From CBDCUI01 sp965223115 (lineage in GTDB: Bacteria; Pseudomonadota; Gammaproteobacteria; UBA4575): 64,000 nt of DNA. The position numbers and the translations under genes were made by a program. The DNA is taken from assembly GCA_965223115.1 (NCBI GenBank), contig OZ244982.1, forward strand, positions 1,116,001 to 1,180,000, in the 5' to 3' direction. This document shows positions 23,871 through 31,197 of this stretch, piece after piece (position 1 is the first letter of the stretch; every line of letters starts with the position of its first letter). The notes beneath the pieces were generated by a model that was given only the letters and a program-made list of their open reading frames with translations, ran no database searches and was not told where the DNA came from.

Positions 23871-24647
23871 TTAATATGCGCGTGGTGGCATGTGTGGGTC
23901 ACTCCCAAAAACTGGACTAAACCACTTACATTCGTCCTTGTTATCTTTATCTACGCTAGTACATCTATATCCACCATGAGAATTATATTTGTAAGTTATA
24001 ACTCTACCCGCAATATCTTTTGAAGATGCTGGAAAAAATCTAATCACTTCTATTTTGTCAACTATCCCTGCGGGCTTAATTGTAATATTTCTAGAAGGCT
24101 CTCCTAAAATTAAATGCTCACCACATAGAGGCCTGTCAGGATAACATTGAAAATCAATATCTAACTCTTCTATTCTAATTGAACTTACTTTTACAGCATT
24201 ATTTAGATCCCATTTGAACTTGAGATTAATATAATAAAATCTAGATAGCTTAGATATTAATTCATCGCTAGTGTTGTTTGATTTAATTAGATCTAATGCA
24301 TTTTTCTGTTCTTTGAGCACTGTATCTAATTTCGAAATAGTCACATCACGTTGTTTAATTAGATAATTGATTTGAGTCATTCCTCCAATTAGAAGTATGA
24401 AAATTAATACTAACCAAGTGTAAAAGTTTGATGTAATTCTATTTGCATCAGATACAAGTGACTCCGGTATAAGTTTTTGTAACTTTCCCCAAAGTACAGC
24501 TACGATTATTAAAACATAACCTGCAATACCAAAGAAAAGTGTTAGCGTAGAATAACTTTGCTTTGTAATTAGTAAGAATGTAAGTGGTGATGCTATAAGT
24601 GGGCCGATAATTATGAGAAATAATCTAAAACCGTTATTTTCGCTCAT
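23871..24647 (-). CDS. Membrane protein with C-terminal extracytoplasmic domain, unknown
   Basis: Not recognised. The 258 aa show three N-terminal hydrophobic helices at about residues 8-26, 32-52 and 75-95. They are followed by a coiled-coil stretch (YLIKQRDVTISKLDTVLKEQ) and a mainly beta C-terminal domain with four Cys (FQCYPDRPLCGE, YRCTSVD, DECKWF), probably outside the cytoplasm. It is a single gene on the minus strand with about 145 bp to the SRAP gene upstream. It looks like element cargo, for example a superinfection or envelope-stress factor, but this is speculation. Confidence 0.5.
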   Translation of the reverse strand: MSENNGFRLFLIIIGPLIASPLTFLLITKQSYSTLTLFFGIAGYVLIIVAVLWGKLQKLIPESLVSDANRITSNFYTWLVLIFILLIGGMTQINYLIKQRDVTISKLDTVLKEQKNALDLIKSNNTSDELISKLSRFYYINLKFKWDLNNAVKVSSIRIEELDIDFQCYPDRPLCGEHLILGEPSRNITIKPAGIVDKIEVIRFFPASSKDIAGRVITYKYNSHGGYRCTSVDKDNKDECKWFSPVFGSDPHMPPRAY

Positions 24648-24792
24648 GATTAATAGTTCCTAGCTTGAACGTAAGTTAACAAGTAATATCTTATATCGAA
24701 AGTATTATCCTTAGAAGCTTCATGATTAATTTATATTTAAATATGAAGAAATTGCAGCCTTTTAATGCCTTCTTTAGTCCGAAAATAATTAT

Positions 24793-25374
24793 TTAACTTT
24801 CCTTAACCAATTCTATCCAATCTTCATTCGCTGGCTGCATCATAAAATTAATCTCTTCTCTATCTTCAGTTTCAAACCAATTATTAAACTCTTCTTTCTC
24901 TAAAATCACAGGCATTCTGTGATGAATCTTTGACATCTTTTTATTTGGTGCTGTAGTTAAGATACTCATAAACATTTCACCATCCTGATTTATTTCATAT
25001 AAACCACCAAATGCAAAGCCATCTTCATGGACTGGATTGATACGATATTTATCACGCTTTCCTTGAGGCTGGTTTTCATCCCATTCAAAGAATCCACTTG
25101 CTGGAATTATGCAACGTCTTTCATGTAATGCTTTTGCCCATGTTCGTTTCTCCCATGCCTCCTGTCCACGAGCATTGATCAAAGGACGTTTAGAAAATGA
25201 TCTTTCCCATCCCCACTGCATTGGTGCTATTTCATTTCCATGATCACCACAGAATACAACATCAACTTTATTAGTTGGATATATTTCAGATCGAGGCATG
25301 AAATCAATATCAGCATTAATCAATGCTTGTACGATTGATTTAGGGAATCGGTCAAGTGAAAAGCGTCCACACAT
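24793..25374 (-). CDS. SRAP-domain protein (YedK/HMCES family)
   Basis: Predicted abasic-site sensor that forms a stable DNA-protein crosslink at AP sites in single-stranded DNA. All key residues are visible: Cys2 in MCGRFSL (exposed after Met removal), Asn in LINARGQEAW near residue 75, Glu in PASGFFEWDE near 105, and His in KIHHRMPVIL near 160. The 193 aa are normal. Its start overlaps the end of the upstream SRAP-like gene by 55 bp, and both follow the Y-family polymerase, so the three form one minus-strand operon dedicated to damaged DNA. Confidence 0.92.
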   Translation of the reverse strand: MCGRFSLDRFPKSIVQALINADIDFMPRSEIYPTNKVDVVFCGDHGNEIAPMQWGWERSFSKRPLINARGQEAWEKRTWAKALHERRCIIPASGFFEWDENQPQGKRDKYRINPVHEDGFAFGGLYEINQDGEMFMSILTTAPNKKMSKIHHRMPVILEKEEFNNWFETEDREEINFMMQPANEDWIELVKES

Positions 25375-25793
25375 TCCTTGTAATTAGTATTTATTATTCT
25401 AGGCCAGCGATAATACCACGCGTTCTCCTGTTCTGGCTCTATCGTGACAATGTAGACACGCTGTTCATGCTGATTACGCGCTACAAGTCCTTGTAAACAC
25501 TGTCCCTTAACAAGATCAAACCAATGATTAGCCCCATCATGTGATTTCTCCATGAACGATTTCACAGGAATCTTTACTGGCTTTGGTTGCCATCGATCCC
25601 ATTGCCCTTTGTAAATTCCTTCGAGTCTTGCCCAACCACCTAACGGTAACATTCCTTTTTGTTTATTACGCCTACCCCACGGCATCATGACTATGTTTTC
25701 ACTCTTTGTGATGATGGGTAGTGTTGCAACAGGATTATGAAAATAAATGCGTTTATCATTTCCTTCACATGTATATAGAACACCACTACTCAT
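25320..25793 (-). CDS. Unknown protein between Pol Y and SRAP, possibly a degenerate SRAP paralogue
   Basis: Not firmly recognised. The 157 aa contain MPWGRRNKQKGMLPLGGWAR, KIPVKSFMEKSHDGANHWFD and CLQGLVARNQHEQRVYIVTI. The order of a PWG segment, an Arg-rich loop and a hydrophobic strand recalls the SRAP fold, but the catalytic Cys2, the SGFFEW Glu motif and the HHRMP box are absent. Its ATG overlaps the polymerase stop (ATGA) and its end overlaps the SRAP gene, so it is translated with both. A non-catalytic partner of the SRAP protein is a reasonable inference. Confidence 0.5.
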   Translation of the reverse strand: MSSGVLYTCEGNDKRIYFHNPVATLPIITKSENIVMMPWGRRNKQKGMLPLGGWARLEGIYKGQWDRWQPKPVKIPVKSFMEKSHDGANHWFDLVKGQCLQGLVARNQHEQRVYIVTIEPEQENAWYYRWPRIINTNYKECVDAFHLTDSLNQSYKH

Positions 25794-27010
25794 ATTGTTT
25801 TACGATGGCCATCAGGTTTCCATGCTGGCGCGATTACATTAGGCATGTCAGAACGATTTAATAATATGGCAGGTGCAAGTGTGAATTCACCATAACGTTC
25901 GTTAATCCGATCCATTGCTTGATTGATTTGTTCACGCTTAATGTCTTTCTTACTAAATAGTGATAACTGATTACCATGATCCTTAGGGTCAAGTGCTGTG
26001 ATCTGTACTTGAAAACACCCTTGTCCTTTTATGTAGTTGCTTAGCAAGTCATTTGCTAATACTTTAATATCTTGACTATCACAGGTCGGCTCTTCTGTTT
26101 TCATTTTCTTTGCTAACCAACCCTGCTCGGTTAGAAAACCAATAAAGAAGTGTTGAGCTTCAAAGTTATGCTTACGTAATCGTGCTCCAACTTTTTCAGC
26201 CATGTGATGTAGATAAATCTTTAACGTTGCTCGGTCTTTGGTATTCGGTGGCATTACTTTTCCATGCCCAATAGACTTTGGAGCAGCTACATTCGGCTGC
26301 AAGGGCTCTGGATCTAAACCTTGCGCCATATACCAAATGCGACGGCCAGGATTACCAAAACGTCTACCTAGTTCACTTATAGGTAAGTGCTGCATGTCAC
26401 CACAAACATGCACACCTCGATCACTTAAATATTTACCTATACCCTTTGCAACACCACACAAGTCAGTTACAGGTTTGTCTGATAGGAACTCCCTGGAGTC
26501 CCAAGGAGGCACCACTAAACATCCATCGGGCTTATCTTGCTTAGCTGCAACTTTAGCTGTGGTTCTATCTCCACTAATTCCAACACTGCAAGGGACACCA
26601 CCCGCTTCATAAATAGTATCTTTAATAAGTTGACCCATGTTTGCAGGGTCTCCATAGATGCCTTGGCAATGTGTAAGGTCTAGAAAGGCTTCATCAACAG
26701 AAAAGACTTCAATGTCAGGAGTGATGTTCTTTAATGCAGTCATTATGTTTGTAGAAACTTCTGCATAACGATAAGGACGTGCTGGAACTTGGATTACTTC
26801 AGGGCATAATTCTCTAGCATGTTTTATTCGAGTAGCTGTTTTAATTCCATAGGCTCTTGCTTCGTATGAACAGGTAATGAAGCATGTTCCTGTGAGGCCA
26901 TTTGTGATGCCTATAGGACGACCACGGAGTTCTGGGTGATCATGTTGCTCGATGGATGCGAAGAAAGCGTCCATGTCGGCTAAAGCTATGGCGTTCTCCC
27001 AGGGTTTCAT
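25790..27010 (-). CDS. Y-family translesion DNA polymerase (DinB/UmuC class)
   Basis: Error-prone polymerase for bypass of DNA lesions. The palm carries the metal ligands in IALADMDAFFASIEQ (near residue 12) and SVDEAFLDLT (near 106); YEARAYGIKTATRI lies between them in the finger region. The helix-hairpin-helix and little-finger parts follow. Near the C-terminus QLSLF is a textbook beta-clamp-binding motif. The 406 aa are closer to UmuC/ImuB-like lengths than to short DinB. It is the first gene of the polymerase / SRAP-like / SRAP operon and is transcribed away from a symmetric GTTC operator. Confidence 0.92.
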   Translation of the reverse strand: MKPWENAIALADMDAFFASIEQHDHPELRGRPIGITNGLTGTCFITCSYEARAYGIKTATRIKHARELCPEVIQVPARPYRYAEVSTNIMTALKNITPDIEVFSVDEAFLDLTHCQGIYGDPANMGQLIKDTIYEAGGVPCSVGISGDRTTAKVAAKQDKPDGCLVVPPWDSREFLSDKPVTDLCGVAKGIGKYLSDRGVHVCGDMQHLPISELGRRFGNPGRRIWYMAQGLDPEPLQPNVAAPKSIGHGKVMPPNTKDRATLKIYLHHMAEKVGARLRKHNFEAQHFFIGFLTEQGWLAKKMKTEEPTCDSQDIKVLANDLLSNYIKGQGCFQVQITALDPKDHGNQLSLFSKKDIKREQINQAMDRINERYGEFTLAPAILLNRSDMPNVIAPAWKPDGHRKTI

Positions 27011-27030
27011 GGGTCATATAGGGTTTTGAT

Positions 27031-27072
27031 AGTTCTCAGTAAGTTCTCATGATAGAGAACATTTAGAGAACT
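27031..27072. promoter_or_regulatory. Symmetric GTTC operator between the Pol Y operon and a DUF3800-like gene
   Basis: AGTTCTC-N5-GTTCTC-N6-GAGAAC-N5-GAGAACT is a nested, fully symmetric palindrome. Each half contains GTTC-N7-GTTC (27032-27046) or its complement GAAC-N7-GAAC (27057-27071), the form of the alphaproteobacterial LexA box. The inner palindrome is GTTCTC-N6-GAGAAC. It sits 20 bp upstream of the polymerase ATG and about 65 bp upstream of the divergent gene, so it can govern both. Confidence 0.7.
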
Positions 27073-27135
27073 TTCAAGCTAATATAAGAACGTTTATAAT
27101 TACTGAAATATCAATGTACTGGAGTCTGTAACTAA

Positions 27136-27945
27136 ATGTCAGATTCTCCTGAAGTTGGTAGAGACCCTAATTCACCACTTTGTGCGTATGGTGATGACAG
27201 TCAATACCGACGAACTCTCGCGTATGCATACGTATTTTTTAAACGAAAAGATGTTACTAATGCGAAAAAGAAATTAGACATAGTAAGGGAAAAATACAGA
27301 ATTCCAGAATGTTTTCCACTGCACTGTAGAAAACTGTTTAGTCACAACCAACGAGAAAAACATGGTCTAACTCATTTATCAAATACAAATGTAAAACAAC
27401 TTTTAGCTGATTTAATTAAAAAAATTAATAAAGTTAGTTTTTTATTGTCGTATTCGTATTACATTGAGCCAGAGAATGGCATTTTATATACGAAAAATAA
27501 AAAAGATGATTTGCTGCCAAGAGTTTATGATCCAAAGGGCATGCTATCTACACTTTCTCAAACATGCTTAGCTAGCTTAAGTCAGAGTCAATGTGGGTTC
27601 ATCGCGGAAGATTGCGAAATATATACCTCGTCGGATAAAACTAAAATTAAATATCATGGCAATCAAAAGCGTCAAGCCGATAGTGTAAATGCAATGTTAA
27701 TGCCACAGGGCATGGCTTCAAGACGACATGGTAATGTAAGGGTTAAACCTCACTATAAGAATGGTAGTGAAGAATCCCTTCTTCAAGTTGCCGATGTACT
27801 TGCATATATATGTTCACATGCTGTTAGGCCTGAATGTACTGACCCATTTTTTTCTATTCAGTTACAGCGTGTTAAATTTAAGCTAAGGAGTATTATGAAA
27901 ACTGACTTTTCTCATGAACCAGAGACGATTACTCGTAACTATTAA
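27136..27945 (+). CDS. DUF3800-like protein
   Basis: The only sizeable plus-strand gene of the element. The N-terminal CAYGDDSQYRRTLAYAYVFF resembles the DES/DDS motif of DUF3800 (RNase H-like fold), FPLHCRKLFSHNQREK corresponds to the usual His region, and LLQVADVLAYICSHA to the C-terminal Q-x-A-D-x-x-A motif. The 269 aa are typical. DUF3800 proteins are common in mobile and defence-rich regions, but their activity is not settled; nuclease function is inferred from the fold. It is divergent from the Pol Y operon and shares its symmetric operator, so it may be damage-inducible. Confidence 0.65.
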   Translation: MSDSPEVGRDPNSPLCAYGDDSQYRRTLAYAYVFFKRKDVTNAKKKLDIVREKYRIPECFPLHCRKLFSHNQREKHGLTHLSNTNVKQLLADLIKKINKVSFLLSYSYYIEPENGILYTKNKKDDLLPRVYDPKGMLSTLSQTCLASLSQSQCGFIAEDCEIYTSSDKTKIKYHGNQKRQADSVNAMLMPQGMASRRHGNVRVKPHYKNGSEESLLQVADVLAYICSHAVRPECTDPFFSIQLQRVKFKLRSIMKTDFSHEPETITRNY

Positions 27946-28124
27946 TATTGAGTCAGTTTGTAAACTAAAGTTGTGTATGCACACAAATCGTACTAAAATT
28001 CCTTAAGCTAGGAGTTCAACGCAAGAGACAAAATTCCTAGTATTAAAAAGCAAAGAGAAATTATCATTCTCTATCCACGAACTCGTTAATCAGCGGGGTT
28101 TTTTTCGAGTTAATACAAGTAATT

Positions 28125-28238
28125 ATGGATATAACTTTAGTATCCATAGCAGGTGACGTTGTGCTTAGTGGCGTTCACTTTGGTAGCTGCATAGTTATTG
28201 CTGTTGCTATCTCTCTGCTATGGAAAATTAAGCACTAG
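28125..28238 (+). CDS. Doubtful 37-aa hydrophobic peptide
   Basis: ATG 28125 to TAG 28238 encodes MDITLVSIAGDVVLSGVHFG followed by a hydrophobic helix (SCIVIAVAISLLW) and KIKH. The composition suits a membrane peptide, but there is no Shine-Dalgarno sequence, so translation is doubtful. Confidence 0.2.
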   Translation: MDITLVSIAGDVVLSGVHFGSCIVIAVAISLLWKIKH

Positions 28239-28395
28239 TAAATTATCCGAATCTCATCCACCTTTAATTTTTTAATTATTTTGTGTGGGTTGTATTTCGT
28301 AAAAAAATACGACCACGAACCCGCTCGCCCAAAATTTAATACCATATTTTTATTATGGTTAAATAGTAACTCCAATTATATTGGCGCATGGCTAT

Positions 28396-28470
28396 AGGAG
28401 CTATTGTGTCTTTATCCTCGCTTCGCGAGGATTGAATACAAGTAAAAAGAAAATTACAGAAATAGCTCCT
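28396..28470. repeat. Nested inverted repeats with a GC-rich core hairpin
   Basis: The outer arms AGGAGCTATT (28396-28405) and AATAGCTCCT (28461-28470) are perfect 10-bp inverted copies. Inside, ATCCTCGC-TTC-GCGAGGAT (28414-28432) is a perfect 8-bp stem. It lies about 85 bp past the helicase stop on the minus strand. No U-run follows on either strand, so it is not a simple intrinsic terminator. Confidence 0.5.
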
Positions 28471-28554
28471 AGGAGCACCTGCCGTTCATTTTGGTTGCGA
28501 CAAGCGCCTATAAAGAGATTTACCCCCTAATATAGACGGATGTCGCAAGCAGAT

Positions 28555-30567
28555 TTAAGTCCTCTTAAAGTGTGCTCGTGGCTTCTTTTTGGAGTGTTCG
28601 TTGGACCCTTTAACACCAGCCACATGACTCCAGCCTATTATTTCTAGCCACTCATGCAGATCACCTTTAGGAGCACTTGTAATCCTCTGCAAGGTCCTTG
28701 TGGTTGTCTTTAAATCACCTGCAACTTCCTTGAAGGTAACTTGATTTACATCATCATTTAAATGTTTTAAATAATGCACTAGATGAAAACTAGTTTTAAG
28801 ACCTACTACTTCTTTAGAATATAGCTCTACTGGTAAGTCAGTATTTACTTGAATGTTTGGTAGACACTTAGAGATATTATTTCTAATCTCTCTGCTTAAA
28901 GAATTAAATCTTGAATTCTTATTTAAAGTTATAAGAAACTTAACATCTTCACATTTACCATCTGATGTAGTTACAACTCTACTTCGTGGTCTACCCATAG
29001 CTTGAACTAAGTTAGAAATTATTTCGTAATGTTCTAGCTCTTCAACCGCTTGAATAGAATCTTTGTCTGTAATATCAAAAGTAGTAAGTCCCTGCTTAAG
29101 ACCACCGTATTTAGTTTTAGTAATCTTTTTATCTATGTGAGGTAAACCAAAGATAGCTACACCATCACAATCAGCCCAGTCATTGCGACCATCAATGTTA
29201 TGAAAGTAAGCTAGGTTAACTTTAAACGGTACTTTCATGTCCTTAAGTAGTTCAGGTAATAATGTCTCTGTAATTTTCTTATGAGAAATTAATAGAACAT
29301 TTTCACGATCTTTAAAGACATCTATCATCATCTTTAAAAACGACTTCAACGACCCTATAGCTTGTCCTCTTTCTTCTACAGTTGCATCACCCACATAGAC
29401 ACTTGCACCTGTATTAAAGCTAGGACTATATGTAACACTACATGTAGAGTAATCTCTAATATCTGAGAAATCAGGAACATTAATAGTCTTGTTTGTTTTT
29501 AAATACTTGTATGTTTTATTTACATTTGCAGTAGCATCTAAAACTAAATAGTTAATATTCGCTATTGGTAGTAATAAATCAGATGTACTTAAGTAAGACT
29601 TAGCGTTCTGCACCTGCCCTCTTACAGTCAGTAGTTTCCATGAGTGGATTAGATTATCTATTGCAAGCAAGTTATATCTAACTACCGACAGTAGTCCTTG
29701 AATAACATCTTTACTTAAAGTTCTAAACTCCTTCTTAATTGTATCTAATGTAAGATCATCTGCTAATCTCATTACAGAAGTACATTTCTTGAATGTAGGT
29801 AGACTATCTTCAAGTACTCTTATGAGCTCCTTAGGACTGCTACGATCATCTTCATAGACTCTCATAGCTTCTTTAATAGCAGCTAGAGTTTCACGTTCTG
29901 GTTTATACCTATCATCTACTAACGCATCCTTTAGATATAACTCTATCTGGTCTACATCAGATTTGCTTATTTCTGAATGATGAGTAATGTCTAATGCTTC
30001 GTCTATGATACATAGGCCGCGTGATTGCCAGTCAGAATCAATTTCACCGTAGTTAAACAATACATTCCAGCTATCTTGAAAAGCATAGTCATTATGTTTT
30101 TGGATTGCCCTTCTTAAAGCTTCATGACATACAACCAATACAGGAATATGCGTTAAGTCTGTAAGTTTATAGTTAGGGTGGCCTGTGTATCGTGCTTGTG
30201 CAATTTCTTCACTAGCGAGCTCATTAATAGCAGCTACACGTCTGTTAGCGTCTTCAATAGTTCTAACGACAATTAATACACCACAGAATATTTCTGGAGT
30301 ATTAGCTTTCCATAAGAGGCTTGAATACACCTGGGAGAATACAGATTTACCAGAGCCAGTTGGCATGTCTATGGGAACTATTAACGGCTCTTTAGTGCCC
30401 TTAAAGTTCTGCTTAACGATCTCGTTTGTGATCTCTGTAAGCTGTTCAAACTTAGGAGGTACTTGTCTACCTACAGTGTTACCGTACTTCTTTAGCTGTT
30501 GAATCATTAATGAAGTACATTTATTTTTATTCACTAGATTAGTTTTCATCAGTGAACCCTCTTTCAT
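28555..30567 (-). CDS. Element-encoded superfamily 2 helicase-like ATPase
   Basis: Probable replication or recombination helicase of the element. Walker A lies in IDMPTGSGKSVFSQ (near residue 71), motif II is the variant CIIDEALD (near 203), a motif III-like LDATAN is near 360, and motif VI appears as VQAMGRPRSRV near 550. The C-terminal 80 residues contain a small helix-turn-helix-like stretch (FKEVAGDLKTTTRTLQRI) and a very basic end. The ATG at 30567 has AAGGAG at 8-nt spacing. At 670 aa it is the largest gene of the element. The DEAL box and C-terminal domain do not match a standard family I can name; DinG/Rad3-like proteins are the nearest guess. Confidence 0.7.
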   Translation of the reverse strand: MKEGSLMKTNLVNKNKCTSLMIQQLKKYGNTVGRQVPPKFEQLTEITNEIVKQNFKGTKEPLIVPIDMPTGSGKSVFSQVYSSLLWKANTPEIFCGVLIVVRTIEDANRRVAAINELASEEIAQARYTGHPNYKLTDLTHIPVLVVCHEALRRAIQKHNDYAFQDSWNVLFNYGEIDSDWQSRGLCIIDEALDITHHSEISKSDVDQIELYLKDALVDDRYKPERETLAAIKEAMRVYEDDRSSPKELIRVLEDSLPTFKKCTSVMRLADDLTLDTIKKEFRTLSKDVIQGLLSVVRYNLLAIDNLIHSWKLLTVRGQVQNAKSYLSTSDLLLPIANINYLVLDATANVNKTYKYLKTNKTINVPDFSDIRDYSTCSVTYSPSFNTGASVYVGDATVEERGQAIGSLKSFLKMMIDVFKDRENVLLISHKKITETLLPELLKDMKVPFKVNLAYFHNIDGRNDWADCDGVAIFGLPHIDKKITKTKYGGLKQGLTTFDITDKDSIQAVEELEHYEIISNLVQAMGRPRSRVVTTSDGKCEDVKFLITLNKNSRFNSLSREIRNNISKCLPNIQVNTDLPVELYSKEVVGLKTSFHLVHYLKHLNDDVNQVTFKEVAGDLKTTTRTLQRITSAPKGDLHEWLEIIGWSHVAGVKGSNEHSKKKPRAHFKRT

Positions 30568-30593
30568 TTAAAAATCTCCTTTGATTAATTTGG

Positions 30594-30655
30594 AATAAAC
30601 CAAAGCTGCCCGTCCGAGGAGTCAAAGAGGGCTCCACAGGCAGCTAAGGTTTATT
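30594..30655 (-). promoter_or_regulatory. Long hairpin in the leader of the helicase gene
   Basis: AATAAACC near 30594 pairs with GGTTTATT (30648-30655), and AGCTGCC (30604-30610) pairs with GGCAGCT (30639-30645). An inner GGAG/CTCC pairing tops the structure. It ends just upstream of the helicase Shine-Dalgarno. It could be an attenuator, a protein-binding RNA element or a DNA origin structure. Confidence 0.5.
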
Positions 30656-30669
30656 GATTAGGGTAAGAG

Positions 30670-30816
30670 TTACTGGGGAATAGTAACTTCAACTGTTGTG
30701 ACTAAAGTTAGTTGCTGACTTGCAGCATACTGTTCTAATTCTTCCATAGTAGAAGCAAGATGAGAGGAATAATTACTTTCCATTTTGTCTACAAAGATTC
30801 CGACAATACGTGTCAT
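30670..30816 (-). CDS. 48-aa small protein upstream of the helicase gene
   Basis: Too short for many callers. ATG 30816 is preceded by AGGAG about 10 nt away, and the frame runs to TAA at 30670. The product, beginning MTRIVGIFVDKMESNYSSHL and ending VTTVEVTIPQ, is soluble and slightly acidic. Not recognised. It lies just upstream of the structured helicase leader and could be a leader or partner protein. Confidence 0.45.
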   Translation of the reverse strand: MTRIVGIFVDKMESNYSSHLASTMEELEQYAASQQLTLVTTVEVTIPQ

Positions 30817-30835
30817 TAAGGGATATCTCCTAAAG

Positions 30836-30870
30836 TTAAGTTAAGTTAAGTTAAGTTAAGTTAAGTTAAG
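30836..30870. repeat. TTAAG pentanucleotide tandem repeat (7 units)
   Basis: Seven perfect TTAAG units in a row, preceded by a partial TAAAG unit. It lies directly upstream of the 48-aa gene on the minus strand. Such a slippage-prone tract may vary in copy number and could alter promoter spacing or serve as an iteron-like, easily melted element. Function unknown. Confidence 0.8.
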
Positions 30871-31197
30871 TTTGGATTGATTTCTCGCTCTAACTATCAT
30901 CAATGACTTATAGCGAAATTTTTTACTACAGAGCTCATAACTGCGTAGTGGTTAAGAAACCGGAAAAAAAGAGATCACTGACCTAGCACTTGTACTACTA
31001 GGCCAATGATCCCTTTAGGGTTCAATCGGCATATGACTAGTACAAGTAGTCAGTTTTATTAAAAAAGAGATAAGAATTTACGCGAGTTTCTCTCTGGATG
31101 TGTACCTATCTGGAAAATATTGAATTTATTATAATTTTCTTAACCGCCGTTTACAGGGTGTTTTCTTCATATAAAGAGATTTCCGCGGCGGTTAACC
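30871..31197. other. Non-coding region with dyads, candidate origin or promoter region
   Basis: About 330 bases between the minus-strand gene ending at 31198 and the TTAAG tract. It contains a 10-bp inverted repeat, ACTTGTACTA (30988-30997) with TAGTACAAGT (31038-31047). Inside is the smaller palindrome CCCTTTAGGG (31011-31020), and a second overlapping pairing uses GATCA (30973-30977) with TGATC. Its position beside the element's helicase gene fits an origin of replication, but no initiator is identified. Confidence 0.4.

Larger units (their letters stand above)
27946..28554. other. Non-coding region with several hairpins
   Basis: About 600 bases between the convergent DUF3800-like and helicase genes. 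It holds a possible 37-aa peptide, an AACTCG/CGAGTT dyad flanking a T-run near 28078-28111, a CGTA-A7-TACG-type dyad near 28300, and the strong nested hairpin at 28396-28470. The content suggests terminators or a structured RNA more than protein coding. Confidence 0.45.

Noticed and set aside
30836..30870. TTAAG tract considered as a CRISPR remnant
   Set aside because: Five-base units without spacers; no repeat-spacer array and no cas genes anywhere in the window.
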